From: Mucidula mucida
Lineage: Eukaryota; Basidiomycota; Agaricomycetes; Agaricales; Physalacriaceae
Direction: 5' to 3'
Length of the DNA stretch: 47,551 nucleotides
Assembly: GCA_015501055.1 (NCBI GenBank)
Contig: JADNYV010000273.1
Location: 1 to 47,551 of the forward strand
Under the pieces are notes generated by a model. The model made no database searches, had not been told where the DNA came from, and worked only from the letters and a program-made list of their open reading frames with translations. The position numbers were made by a program, and so were the translations under genes. Below are positions 30,806-42,288 of this stretch, piece after piece; within the stretch, counting starts at the first letter, position 1; each line of letters opens with the position of its first letter.

Positions 30806-31589
30806 CGAATGTTACTGGGTTCTGGCACGTCGTTGTCGTGACGGTAGGTTAGAAAATACTGCAATGACTTGGTAGGGATGCTGGTATGGATACAAGAGAG
30901 GCTTGGCTAGGGTTAGGGCTTCGGCTGTCATCACGACCACGTGAAGTGACTTGCGCGTCTTCCGAAAGTTCACACACCACTAATAACAACAACAACAACT
31001 AGGTTTCCCCTTCCGACCAAGCTCGGCGCTACTAACACTCCCGACAGCGCAAACAGGGTTTAGATTTTTCGTCCCCATATCGCAATAATGCTGGCCTCCT
31101 ATTAAACGGCGTCTCGCGCGATCTCAATCAAGAGACATGGCCTCGCTGACTGGCAGTGCTACTATAATGGTTGTATCTCTCCGTTCGATGAGTAAGGACT
31201 CAATCGCTCCTTTACAAGGTTTTATGGTCGGCTACCGTCTACATGGATCCAGGCGCATCGACTGATGGATTCGGTAAGCCCCAAGATAACTCTTCGCGCA
31301 ACGTATCAAAGTGTAATCCTCTGCGCATGTCTCTATAACTCACGCCCTCGGAATATGTAGAACTCGTGGTATCACTATTCCCAATGGTCACGCAATACGG
31401 GCACTCACAAATCCCAGCTGCACCACCTCGGTGAGTGGTGTCTGAACAACAATGGAGAGGCGGTGTGCTTTCTGCACACCCAATACCTTAGGACGTTACA
31501 CCAGCGTGGACTTTGGCCGCGCGCCGTCGCCAATGGCAGCAGGTGGCTGATAGCCTGCGGAGATGTCTCCTACGTCGGGCTCGGGCGAT
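30806..31589. promoter_or_regulatory. Centrin upstream region and gene-free stretch
   Basis: The first 200 bp are shared with the dead copies (TAGGGTTAGGG at about 30910 and CCACGTGAAG at about 30938). An (AAC)5 tract lies at 30982-30997. The remaining part up to 31589 has no frame I can support. No TATA box is obvious for centrin, as expected for a housekeeping gene. Confidence 0.45.
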
Positions 31590-31960
31590 ATATCACTCTT
31601 GATTCCGCGTGACGCTCAGCAGCGCTACTCGGGGGATTAGGTGCAAGCTCTAACAGTTTGGGAATCCTTTAGGCGCACATCATCGTTACTCCCGCATGAA
31701 CACCGCCTGTGCGTCTGACGGTTCAATGTCTCCGGCATCAGCAGGCATAAGTGCCCCGAAGAACATCACGACAGCGGTGGTCGGACCCTCTAACGTTGCT
31801 CTTCGCGTGTCGGGGTGGAACAGCACCATCCTTCTAGTAATTGCCGGCTCTGGCTTGAAGCCCGGCCAGCCGGTGGGCCAGCCGTGTTTGGGAATCGGTA
31901 CCCAGGACATCATTGCAAAGAAGGAAAGGCCGCCCAATGATTACACCAAACAAGATGTTT
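31590..31960 (-). repeat. Dispersed element E, copy with an extra segment
   Basis: Minus strand: a frame of about 83 codons (31686-31937) reads SWVPIPKHGWPTGWPGFKPE, then DTRRATLEGPTTAVVMFFG and ends AQAVFMRE. The DTRRATLEGPTTAVV part is shared with 38010-38385; after FF this copy has about 80 extra bases before RIPKLLELA resumes at about 31640-31675. It may be a small gene exon or part of an old mobile element. Not recognised. Confidence 0.5.
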
Positions 31961-32125
31961 AACTCAAGTCGCTAAGAAGTAGCCAAATGTACACTGCATT
32001 GCCGCATCTAGTTGAGTATCGGCTAGAAATGACTCAGAGATGGTGCACTGAACGCCGCTCGCCGTTTTTATTGTGATATGTATCACTACTTTAGATTTAT
32101 GTGTCATTAATGATGCTACTCGTCT

Positions 32126-34510
32126 TCATATTGACTCAATCTGACTGTCCTCATCTTTTTCCTTGACCTCTGAGTCGTGCCTTGCTCCCTCGTCGTATGC
32201 ATGATGTTTCTCAATGCGAGCAGGCCCTGCAGCAATTATTCCTCCGGCTCCGCGCATTCAAGCACTTCCACTACTCCCGTGGCTTCGATAGGCGACGCCT
32301 TTTGCCACCCTACGAAGGCGGTGGGGTGGGATCGGAAGGCTCGAACAAAATGTTTTCTCTTGAGAACTAGAAGGTGGCGATGATGTACGGACTCCAGCCA
32401 TTCAGAAATATTGACGCTAATATTGACCGAGTGAGCGACAAGTTGCTGCAAGTCAGAATCTATCTCGTCGGCGATGCCGATAGGGTAGCAACCCTCGCAG
32501 TCCTCTACAAAGTACGCAGAGAATATGTACGGTTGCTCAAGAATCTTGACATCGCCAGAAAAGTGTCCGTAAGGCTTCGGCACCCGGCAATTCATTTCTG
32601 GATCGCCATCCGCCAAATACTGTAAAGTCTCAAATTCGTCGTTGATATCAGGCGTCTCCACCACCCGCGAAAACTCAAAGACCTTTTCATACTCCTCCAG
32701 AATAGGCGCCCAGGCAAGTTTCATGGCCAAGGGCCTTCCATACGGAGTCTGCATCTCATCAACGAGATGGCAGAGGAATACCCGCCGTGAGTGTTGTTTC
32801 AAACAATGAATTTTCACGTTCAGGACAAATGTGGGAGGGTTGGCGGTTGCAACGTTCATCGCTGATCTGACAATAGGCAACGTCATTGGAGACTTGAATG
32901 GACCAAAGATGTAATGAAGCATCGAGGCGTCATCGTCATCCCAGTTGATGTGTATTTCAATTGCATGCTGGAACAACCCCAACATCGTTTCGTACGTGTA
33001 CTCGGAATCCTATTAAAATGTGAGTATGAAAACTATAAAGGTGTTGATGAATACGAACAGATATTGCGGGCGGGACAGATACCTGATATGCACGCGACAG
33101 CTTTTTGAAGTCCAAGTTTGACTGGAGAAGATTGATTTCGTTCTGGTAAGGGTAGCGGAAGGATGCTGGGAGGGTACCGCTGCGCATGTGCTCGTCAAGG
33201 TTGACTGCGCGCGATAAAGTGTCGTAATAGGCAAAGGCGGTTTGAAGATGTGGATGCTCTGACGTTATGGGCTCGCGATGGACTATCTGGATATCGGATA
33301 AAATCATGGTCCCCGAGTCACGATGGCGGATGACCGTCATTTGCTCGTTGACGCCGGTAATAGTGCCAACGGTTGAGTCTGTACCAACAAGAACTCCCCT
33401 AGGTGGCAGAATGAACGTACTTGGTTGAGAAGCAGTGATGACGTTACAAGTTCTTCCTTTTTAGGCGGTTCCACTGGGACGTTTGACTTTGCGCCGCGGG
33501 AAATCAGTTCCGAAACCGGATCGCCGTCGACGCCAGTGGGTCATCCAGCCGTTGTAAAAGGATAGGGAAATTTGGCGACTTTGCCGCGGCAGTGACTCGA
33601 GCGACAGGAATGAGCGGGATCATCAGGTCCTTGACAGATGAAGGATTCTAATGGGATTTCCAGTTTCGCAGCCCGCACAGCGGCAGAGAGTGGGAATGCC
33701 TGATTGAGAGGGGCGCAGATGGGCTGAACTATTGTTGCTTGCATAGCGGACAGACCAAAGTGTTGGATGGCGTCGTAGGCGAGCTTATAGGTGCCCTTAG
33801 TCGAACCGCCAATGCCTGGTAGCCTAGGATCCAAGGAAATGTAGCCTGTAGCCTTCACTTCTTCAGACCCTGGCTGGAGCGTTGGAGGGTCACGCGTCCA
33901 AGCAAGGAGACCAACACTATCCTTGAATTGTCTGGGATTGGCAATGGCTGCTGATGTACATGCAGCTATCAGTTCTTCACGGTACGCCTGCGCCCTTTCG
34001 AGATGATCTATCGTCTCGACTGCATAATCAGGCTCCGTCGTTTTTTCCCAGGCACCTAATTCCTCTCGACGAGCAGTGCACGAGAACTAATGGCCACCCG
34101 AAATTTTGACGCCAAGCCCTCCTAGTTTCGCAATGGAATCGGCGAAGAGGGTGAAGAGGTTGCCGATGAATGTGATTTCTCATTCGCAAATGATGCGCTA
34201 GGTGCATTAAATGATAGCACGGCATAGCGCCTTGCCAAGAGACAAGCGTGTTGTCTAGAGGATGCCCATCCTGGTCATCGCCCGTTAGGCGCCTGCTTTG
34301 CTTTGAACCAATTGGTGTCAGCTGCGTAAGCGGGGGGACGAAGGTACGCTGCGAAGCCAAAACCTCCTCACTGCTGTGAACGCGAGGAAATTTGGTGAAC
34401 AAGATGTCCCGGATAGTCTCTGGGCGGCTACCCGTCTGCGCTTTGCGTGATTTACGACGAGTCTTCGCTTTGGTCGATTTTCGAGACTTGGAAGGGGGTG
34501 CTGTAGTCAT
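32126..34510 (-). pseudogene. D1: gene with divergent kinase-fold C-terminus, disrupted
   Basis: N-terminal part: MTTAPPSKSRKSTKAKTRRK (basic, likely disordered), then ETIRDILFTKFPRVHSSEEV and an uncharacterised region with SWQGAMPCYHLMHL. The middle part includes DDPAHSCRSSHCRGKV, a Cys/His-rich segment. The C-terminal half looks like a kinase fold: a beta3-like GRPLAMKLAW, a DEFETLQYL helix, VPKPYGHF and a hinge-like YFVEDCEG. Lesions: a frameshift near 34185, an approximately 280-bp loss near 34090, a TGA for CGA at about 33541-33543, and loss of the catalytic-loop region near 32365. It lies head-to-head with K1, with 535 bp between starts. D2 is the better copy. No catalytic function is expected. 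Confidence 0.6.
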
Positions 34511-35045
34511 GGACTGCGAGTGCTGGGCGAGCAGTCAATCTTGTGGCTTATACAGCAGCAGCGAATCCGCGTACCAATAAGGAGGAAGAACGAGTTCAAA
34601 GGCTAAACAGAAGATATTGCGGCGCTGTTGGCAGACGATGGAACGAGAACAGATGATATGAAGGAAGAAAGCACCAATTGAGGCGCTTAAATTCAGTCAT
34701 GCGCCTGTCCACTCTGGGAACAAGGACCCATACCCCATTTCGTGTGAGCCCTGGACTGAGAACAATAGAGCGGCCATTAAGGGGAAGGTCATGAAACATT
34801 GGGGATGTATAGGAACTTGATGCTACAATTAATGCATAATGGCCCGAGCATTTCAGACAAGGATACATCGGGCGTCTATCTCGGCGCAGGTAAAGTCTGA
34901 TACTCGAGGTCAAATTACGCGATGGGAAGGGCAGCCACATCCGGTCCGCATATGACCGGTATGGCCTGATCACGCATGTTGGTTTCTTTCGTTCCTTGCT
35001 TTCGCGTCACTTCAACTCCAGGACACAGAAAACTGCAAATCGTTC
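34511..35045. promoter_or_regulatory. Divergent intergenic region between D1 and K1
   Basis: About 535 bp between the D1 and K1 start codons, matched by 580 bp between D2 and K2 (44815-45394) with partial similarity (for example GGTCCGCATATGACCGGTATGG in both). It may be a shared bidirectional promoter. The GACCGGT/CATATGACCGGT motif conserved in both copies (34944-34965, 45298-45316) is a candidate site. No other gene is supported. Confidence 0.4.
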
Positions 35046-37249
35046 ATGCCAGAATCATCACCGTCCTGCTCCAGTAGCTCTTCGGCTTCTTCCTTTCCCG
35101 AAACTCAAGCGCTCCGACAGGCTCTCTTTGATTTCAGCGCTCCACCACTCGAGCGAAAGAGATCCCAGCGTGTTCCCATCCCAACGTCTCCTTTGCACTT
35201 TCTGGACTCCCATCTACCCGAAAGCCTTACACTGAGACACGTGAAAATACACTCTTCTTTACATGTCGAAATCTTTGGTTGTCTGGACTCGTTTTCTGAA
35301 GAACTGGACGATTTGAACCCGGACAAATTCGCCATTCACGAGTTCAGTGCCGAAGGATGGCCAGACAGCGCCACTGCTCTCTCTGTCATACACACTCGTC
35401 GGGGGCCGATAAGGTTTGCTTCGACGCAGATCACTAGCAGTCTTGTTCTGCATACGAGTCAACCTGACCTAAGCTACAGCCTACTCCGCTGGGTAGGCGC
35501 TAGGTCAGAGTTGAGACATACTCTTCTTGACGAGGCTTATGCATCGCAAGACCTGGCACTATATGTGGTGAAGCCGGATGCAACGGACTATGTCGAATTG
35601 AATGGAAAGACTCGGGAACTGCTCGAGCGAATTCGGAAGCATACCGGACAGCTGATATCGACAATGGTCTTTTGTACGGATGCTCTTCCGGTAATGGAAG
35701 ACATGTCCCGACTCGACGCTATGGATCGTTTCCCTTGGCGCCAGGACTCTCTTTGTCCTGCCGCTTCTCGTTCACGGTCACCACCACCAGATGCCTCAGC
35801 AGTTCCATGGCTATTGCCTCCAGTAGAAGGCCCTCGTCGGAGTCGTAGAGTTCGTCTTCTGACGCACATGAGCCAGAGGCGCGGTCATTCGATATTGGCA
35901 CAGTCGAACGTGATGGCAATGGAGAGGCGGGTTACACGCCTAGATGCGAAGACTACGTGCAAAAGGTTGGAGATCACTTTGATTGTACTACGCGCATCCT
36001 CAAACTTGCATAGGCTTGGGTTCATGCGGTGAAGACCGACACGACTGTGATCGTGTTCGACTGTGGAAACTTCATCCGCATCGGCATTCGTCACCGCGAA
36101 CGACAGACTTTGTTTCTGTCCAACCTTATTGACATACGGACGTGCAAGGATCCTGCCTACGGTGGCCTATGGACCTCGCTTCAAGTGGCCGCTGCATTAG
36201 ATGCATTACAGAGGCTGCCGCTTTTGGAGAATGTTGCATCGAGTAAACGAAAAGCGACCTTCGACGAGCCCCACCGTCAAATTAAACGGCGAAAGCATGA
36301 TGCCGCCACGTCAAGAAACCAAGACTCACGTTCCGTTAATCAGGTATGTATATTGTCGTCGAAAGTACATCCACCTCAAATGCCTGCCAGACTATGTCAG
36401 CCTATATGGCCAAATTCTCGGCTCTGGCGGTCTTCTTCCGGTTCGACCTTTTCGATTCGCCCGCTCCCCTCCTTCTCGTTCATCCAGACGCAGAACGCAA
36501 GGCTCATTACGGACCGTCTGACTATCTCAAAATTATCGTGTACAAACGTCTTGGAGCAGGCTCCGTGGGTGACGTGTATCGGGCTGTGATAGACGGGGAC
36601 ACGCAACCCCAAGATTCCAAGACGAAAGCGAAACGGTCTTCTTTGACCAAAAGGAAGGGCAAGAGTAAGGCGCTGGATGTGCCTGACTTGGACGATTTCC
36701 TTCATCGACCATTCATTCTCAAGCTAGCACTCACAGGCGCGAACGCTCGACGGCTCGCCCATGAACTCCAAATCTACCGTCATCTAGAACAGGCCGGCGT
36801 CTCTGGGATACCGTCGCTGCTTGGGTATCGTCGGGGTATGGACGGTGATCTTCGCGTTCTCATGCTATCCGATGCTGGACAGCCTTTAGGGAACCGATTG
36901 GATAGCGAGCGGAAAGTTGACCTTTCGCCTGAAGCACGGTACGCTTACATTTCCTTTCGTTGCGTATTGGCCCAAACTATCTTGCGCAGCATCGAGCTGA
37001 AGTCAGTCTTGACGTCGATTCACGAAGCCGGAGTTGTACATCGCGATGTTCGCTCCTGGAACATAATGGAGGACGAATTTGGACGCGTGCGCTTCGCGGA
37101 CTTTGACAGAAGCAGCCTTGAAGGAACGCCGAGGATACCGCGCCGAGCAAGAGCGGTTAGATCGCTTTGTAGAGGGAGAGTTTATTGATAAGGCCGACGT
37201 TATTGGCGAAGACCCGCTTAGACGAAGGAGGAAGGCGAACACAAAATAA
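35046..37249 (+). pseudogene. K1: FunK1-like fungal protein kinase, disrupted
   Basis: Three exons: 35046-35965, 36014-36343 and 36391-37249, with introns of 48 nt (ends in an in-frame TAG) and 47 nt. With frame repaired it would be about 700 aa. The N-terminal domain has PLHFLDSHLPESLTLRHVKI and later VIVFDCGNFIRIGIRHRERQ. The kinase domain has a glycine-rich RLGAGSVGDVYRA, FILKLALTG (beta3 Lys), HELQIYRHLEQAGVSGIPSL, the catalytic loop VVHRDVRSWNIM and DFDRSSLE in place of DFG. HRDxRSWNIM and DFD are typical of the fungal-specific FunK1 group. Lesions: 1-nt loss near 35868 and 2-nt loss near 37128. A basic KRRKHD stretch suggests nuclear targeting. It pairs divergently with D1. Confidence 0.72.
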
Positions 37250-38009
37250 ACCATCGCTGGGTGCAAAACTTCCGTAGTGGCCCTTTTGCTCAATGCCACA
37301 CCAACGACGAATGTCGACACTGATTGTGAGGTTTCATGTTCACCATCGCGCTTGATTGCTGACCTAATTCTGCTATGCAGTTCAGATATCCTACTTGCAT
37401 ACTTTCGTATTCTCCTACCCCAACTCGGAGTATTCCTTGTATACTTTGGACGGATCTACGTTTACTTTATGGAGGCCCGTCATTCAGAACTCCAGTAGAT
37501 AACCTAACTCTATCGCCCATGCTTCGTTTCATACCGATAGCACAAAAGCGAAAATAAACATTTTCAAGATTACATCCGATTCTACATCTCCTCTCGTCTC
37601 GTAGCTAGCATCAGCAACACTTCAAGGCTTTGTAATTCTCCAACCGTCTTCTGTGTATCATCGCCGTATTGGCATCAACATAAAATCTGGTGGCGGCACG
37701 CACCTTGTTCAAGTTGACCAGAGGGGTCTTCGATTTCAGAGCCGTTTGGTCCAGATCGTACAGGGGCTTTGTAACCTGGCATGAACGTCCTTCTGCTGCT
37801 CTAACGCTGCTGGTCAGCTGCCTTCACGGAAGCAAGTCACGGTGTTTTCTTGTAAGCCGCGAACAAGTGGATGAATACTGAACACAGCCACTTGCGGCCC
37901 GAAGTCTCGAGGCCATGCTGGGCGGCCTCTTTTGTTCTCGCTGAATCTCGCGTCGCCTTTTTATACTAGTGGCATGTCGTGAGAAATGCTGGACTCTTCT
38001 CACACAGAC
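37250..38009. other. Gene-free stretch after K1
   Basis: No supported coding region or repeat. Short open frames of 60-73 codons on the plus strand have no recognisable content. A polyadenylation-like AATAAA variant was not located with confidence. Confidence 0.4.
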
Positions 38010-38385
38010 TCACATTCCTCTACCAGCTCTGCATCCCTCGGACCGCGTAGAGCGGCGACAAGATCGGGAAGAGCGACAAAGGGATTGTGTGCATCATGTC
38101 AACGCCAACGCGTTGGCACACGGCCTCAAACGCGTCGGATATGCCTAGAGCGTCCCATAAGACTACAGTTTTGACGCTTCGCCTGCTGCCATAGCTGGCC
38201 GGCATCGCGTGCTTCCGCGCCCATATTACCATGCTCGTCCTCGTACCGACGTCGTCTATCGTTCGGAATCCTGGCGGTTTGGGAATCCTTCAAAAGAACG
38301 TCACAACAGCAGTGGTCGGACCCTCTAACGTTGCTCTTCGCGTGTCGGGTGGAACAACACCATCCTTCAGGGAGTATTGATGGGT
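38010..38385 (-). pseudogene. Dispersed element E, longest copy: remnant of an unknown gene
   Basis: On the minus strand one frame reads DTRRATLEGPTTAVVTFF, a TGA, then RIPKPPGFRTIDDVGTRTSM, ARKHAMPASYGSRRSVKTVV, LWDALGISDAFEAVCQRVGV, DMMHTIPLSLFPILSPLYAV, and ends RGMQSW. The sequence is strongly protein-like on both sides of the TGA. Parts of it recur at 598-638, 8851-8958 and 31590-31960. I do not recognise the family. It may be a host gene scattered in pieces or a mobile-element protein. Confidence 0.45.
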
Positions 38386-39029
38386 GAAGTTGCTGCTTTT
38401 GATGTTCAGGAACAGCTGACAACCATATCTATGCAGATTCCATGGCGCTTGTCAATTTTGTCAGCGATATGCTAGTAGTCTCCCTTGGGCAGACTTGAAC
38501 ACTTTGGCGATATGCGGTCAGGTGTCTCATTAGCCGACCGAACGCGATATTGCAACGGTCGACCATACTACCGCCGGATTCAATCGTGTCTGTCTCGCGC
38601 GGCAGCCTTGCTACATCGCACGAAATCTCATACATATGGACGGTCAATCAAGCTGCTATACACCCGCAATGGCGCAATAGAGAACTCGGTTCATTATCTC
38701 AGGCACGTTCATCCCCTCGAGCCACTGGTGGTTGGATGCAGCTTTATTAGCAAGGGGATTGAACGAGAGAAATTCCTGACAAACATGAGCGCTCAGGGAG
38801 TGGCGTTATGTAGGAATAAGGTTGGCATCTAAAATCTTTGAGCTTCACAAGAAGGAGAAGCGAGAAGCAGAGAAGCGAAGGGCGAATGAGATAACGAGGC
38901 TGTTTGATTACCATGCTGGGTTCGCTGGGGCATGTCCTTAGTCATTTGTACTATGGCATATGCGAATATCAACCATCTTCATCTTCCGTCGTGTTCAGTG
39001 GTCATGCAACGATTTGGTGAGCAAAAATG
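38330..39029. repeat. Right arm of the inverted repeat (partner 5-638)
   Basis: See 5-638. This arm carries a plus-strand remnant (about 38640-38832) of the ORF at 169-426, intact through EPLVVGCSFISKGIEREKF and frameshifted at the LTNMSAQG point. It lies directly downstream of K3's stop codon, so the left arm and the array's K3 fragments share one source region. Confidence 0.85.
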
Positions 39030-39055
39030 CCTGCATACTCATGCTGATCACGTCC

Positions 39056-41610
39056 CTAATCCGTTTCGCCCCGAGCTCCGACTTCAAGTTGTCTGAGGGA
39101 ACCAATAACCGAATCTTGATCAACAAACTCGCCCTTCAGGAAGCGGGCCAAACGCCTAGTTTCCTGTCTAAGCTCCTCCTTGGAAGCTTTGAAGCTCGCA
39201 CGATCAAAGTCTATAATAGACACTTCACCATATCGATTGCACATTATATTCCACGACCGAAGGTCCCGATGCAGTACACCCTGATCGTGAATCGCTTGAA
39301 GGATCTTCTTCAAAGACGCCCTGTGAACAACATTTTCAGCGAATGTCAAGTACCAACAGAAAACCACCGACCGCTCAGCAGCTGAGAACTTGATCTTCTT
39401 ATTGGTGTCCATTCTCCGTCCCAGTGGAGTCCCGACATCATGCATAACCACCCATGCCCCGAAGATCGTCCTGATAGTATCCGAAGATGTACGGAATCCC
39501 CAAGACGCCAGCAGATTGAAGGTGACAGTACACATCGTACTCATGTCGGAGAGACAAAAGACTCTTCTTCGTGACTGCGAGTTTCACAACTAAGCGGCTG
39601 CACGGTAAGTTCTCGTAACCTGGCCCCAAGATTGCCGTATAAGTCTGTCCCGTGGCTCCATGACCAAGTTCAGACGTGAGGATCAAGGGAATACAGGTCG
39701 CCGCTCTATAGATCTTCGCTCTCGGATGATCCGGAGCCAGCAGGACCTCGGGTGTTGGGAATTGAAATCGTGAATACGAAGATACAAAGCGAGCACAGGA
39801 TGCGAGTCAAAATACCCGCGTGTGCGCTGCAGTTCGAATCCTCAGTATGTGATCACGCTATAAGAAGGAACGCACAATTCGTAAGTCGCTTGGAACTTTC
39901 TTCTTATCTGAACGTGTATTTCCGGCTGGTCGCTAAGCGTTAGGAAGAGAACATTAGATCAGTCTCGGATCGGAAGAGTTATCAACAACATACTGTAGCA
40001 CGCTCTGCGGCCGGTTCTGTTGTACGACGACGTTTAGTAGGCGGCTCTTGAGGCAGATGGTCAGCACTACGTTTCGACGAGATAGACGACTCGGAGCTTG
40101 AGGCAGATTCCGATTCATCTCCCGCAGAAGAGTGCGCGTGAGGTAGACGCGCAAGAACGTCATGCACAATGCAGAAATGAAGACCGAGCATCAACTTGCC
40201 GTAATCAGAGTCAGGATTGCCCACATCAATGCAGTAAATTCATAGACTTCCTTTAAGATTCTGGCGTTGTAATGCCACTGCTTCACTGCTTCAATCTTGA
40301 GACATTCTTGAGCAGCCCACCGGAGATGATGGGAAGGAGGAAGTGACGAGTGGTGCTTAAGATGGCTCGAGCACCGCACGCTTGAGCATGTTCAACTCTC
40401 GCGCACCTACCTAAGTCATAAGTGCGCCTACGCTACTGTCTTGAGCCTCGATTCGTCCATCTACTTGAGTCTTCTCTCTCAAGCACTTGCTTGAGCACCT
40501 TCTTAAGCACTTGCTCAAGCATCTTTGTAGTAACTACCGTATTCTGAGTCAGGGTTGCCCGCATCAATGAGTGAAGACAGATAAAGAGTTTGTGTCTCCC
40601 GGTGTCAAATTCCAATTCGAAGAAAGTTGCCGCAATCGAAGAGGATAACGGAGACGTCGAAGCGGAAAGCTTTAATCCACGCCTACGGATAATAAGCCTG
40701 CATGATCATGAACATGATAGAAGGATCACCCACTCGTTGAATCAGTTCTGCTGCAAGTATAGGTCGTGGAGGAGCTGGATGAATATCTTTTGGCCTCAAG
40801 TTTGTGGGAGAAGTTCCTTTGACTGACTTGCGTGAGCTAGGTCCGTAGCGGGCTGATTTCCGTAGTGTCGATGTCGTAGGAGGAGGAGGAGGAGGAGGAC
40901 TCGGCAGCTGCCAAATAGAATTCTTTGCATCTGCGGAAGGTACAGCGGTCGGCGTAGGTGCATGACCTGTTGGAACAGAATTGACGACCCAGGGGAAATC
41001 CGAAAACTGTTCTTCAGCAGGCGCCAGGGTGTCCATCTCCTTCAAGCACCATTCGCCATTGGGGCAAAGCATCATTCCAATCGCGAGAACCGGGAAATGT
41101 TCTACGACGGACCGAATCCTCTCCTGCGACCTGGCAGTAAACCTCTCGAGTTTATTGTCCGAATAGTTCCTGAACGCGAGTACGAAGCTTTCGTCATGAA
41201 ACGTGGAGTTATGCTTAGTGAACTGAAATGGGTTCGCATCCCAGGCGATTATCGGGAAGGCTGTTGGATCGTGGGGGTGTAACATAACTCCAGACACTAC
41301 CTGTGTGCATGCAAATACAACGCCTTTTACGTAGGCTTCGCGAACATCCACGGCATCGCACTTGGTTGTCAGGTCGGAATACGTCGAGGTAGGGAAAAAG
41401 AACATAGCATCGCTAATTTCCGCTTGAGCTGCCGAAGGAAAGAGGGTTTCAAAGGATCGCAAAGTGTCATCGAAGATGGAGGGCAGGATACAGATGCGCT
41501 TCAGCGTAAGACTCTCGTCCAGGTGCGTGTCCGGAAAATGTAGAAAGGTCTCGGGAGGTGGATATCGTGGTAGAGTGATGTTGTTCAGCTCAATATTGTC
41601 GTTGCATATT
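39056..41610 (-). pseudogene. K3: FunK1-like fungal protein kinase, disrupted
   Basis: Paralogue of K1 and K2 at low identity. The N-terminal part has HFPDTHLDESLTLKRI, CPNGEWCLKEMDTL and a Pro-rich SPPPPPPPTTSTLRKS, then a 51-nt intron ending in TAG, then AWIKAFRFDVSVILFDCGNF. A basic TKRRRTTE linker follows. Kinase motifs: ELGHGATGQTYTA (Gly-rich loop), RLVVKLAV (Lys), HEYDVYCHLQSAGVLGIPYI, VLHRDLRSWNIM and IIDFDRASF, ending LRQLEVGARGETD. The normal catalytic Asp and DFD are present. Lesions: a 1-nt frameshift near 39460 (GATCTTCGGGGC) and a 310-bp insertion at 40251-40560. The first exon and ATG could not be placed with confidence. Fragments of this gene occur in each array unit. Confidence 0.72.
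40251..40560. repeat. Insertion inside K3 flanked by a direct repeat, with 12-bp degenerate repeats
   Basis: The K3 sequence coding IDxGNPDSxYG occurs twice, at about 40205-40250 and 40535-40575, on either side of about 310 bp that has no counterpart in K1 or K2. Inside it, minus-strand CTTGAGCAAGTG, CTTAAGAAGGTG and CTCAAGCAAGTG are adjacent 12-bp repeats, and further CTTGAG/CTCAAG motifs are scattered to 40380. It could be a tandem duplication that diverged, or a small insertion with a long target duplication. Confidence 0.55.
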
Positions 41611-42210
41611 CAAAGTATGTAAATCATCTTCGTTGGCCGGCCATGGACTGAACGTTTCCGTTCCCAGCTATCTCGTCGCCATCAACTCTATTGCCGTAGC
41701 GCGTGTAATGCTCAGTATACATTCCTTAGCAGCGCGCCTTGGCTCAGACACTGCATGGCTCCTGAATAACGTCGAGCTGAGCCGTGTCGGGTGGCGTCAA
41801 GGCCGCACTGAGGGAGAGCTCATTGTCGAGCGTTGATGCGATGATGTTGAGGAGATAGAGCTTCGCAGGAGAAGTACGGTTGAGCTGCTGAAAACGAGCA
41901 CGGTGGGCGTTTATAATGGCGCTTGGCTCGACTAGTATTTGCAGGCGTTGGGTTTGGACTTGTACAGTGCCACTTGGTCGATTTATATGTATGTTTCAAG
42001 TTTATGCTACTGTCGGTATGAGAGGACTCTTCGAAACGAGTAAACTACAAGATTGATATCGTCTTTATATCTTTTCCAGAGCAGTGCTAGAAGTCCTCAG
42101 TCTGTGCAAGTAAATATAGTAGGGATGTACCGATACATTTCTTGAACTCTCTACTCTCTGAGAAATGAGCCTGAGTGAGAGACGGCGTACTGAACTGCGT
42201 CTCGATTCCA
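41611..42210. other. Gene-free stretch between K3 and D2
   Basis: Lies between the K3 5' end and the D2 3' end. A plus-strand frame (41633-41836) is open but has no recognisable content. K3's first exon and promoter should be here; I could not identify the ATG. Confidence 0.35.
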
Positions 42211-42258
42211 TTGTAATATGTATCACTTGTAATATGTATCACTTGTAATATGTATCAC
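42211..42258 (+). repeat. Three tandem 16-bp repeats
   Basis: TTGTAATATGTATCAC occurs three times head to tail, just downstream of the D2 stop codon. The D1 locus has a single diverged copy (TTGTGATATGTATCAC, 32070-32085), so the expansion happened after the D1/D2 duplication. Confidence 0.9.
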
Positions 42259-42288
42259 TACTTTACATTCTATGTATCATTGGTTATA

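Noticed and set aside
32182..32625. Plus-strand ORFs over the D1 gene
   Set aside because: Antisense shadows of the D1 coding region; the minus-strand frame is conserved with D2 and has kinase-like motifs.
36029..36589. Separate 186-codon gene inside K1
   Set aside because: It is the K1 exon 2 frame read through intron 2; splicing at 36344-36390 joins it in phase to the kinase domain.
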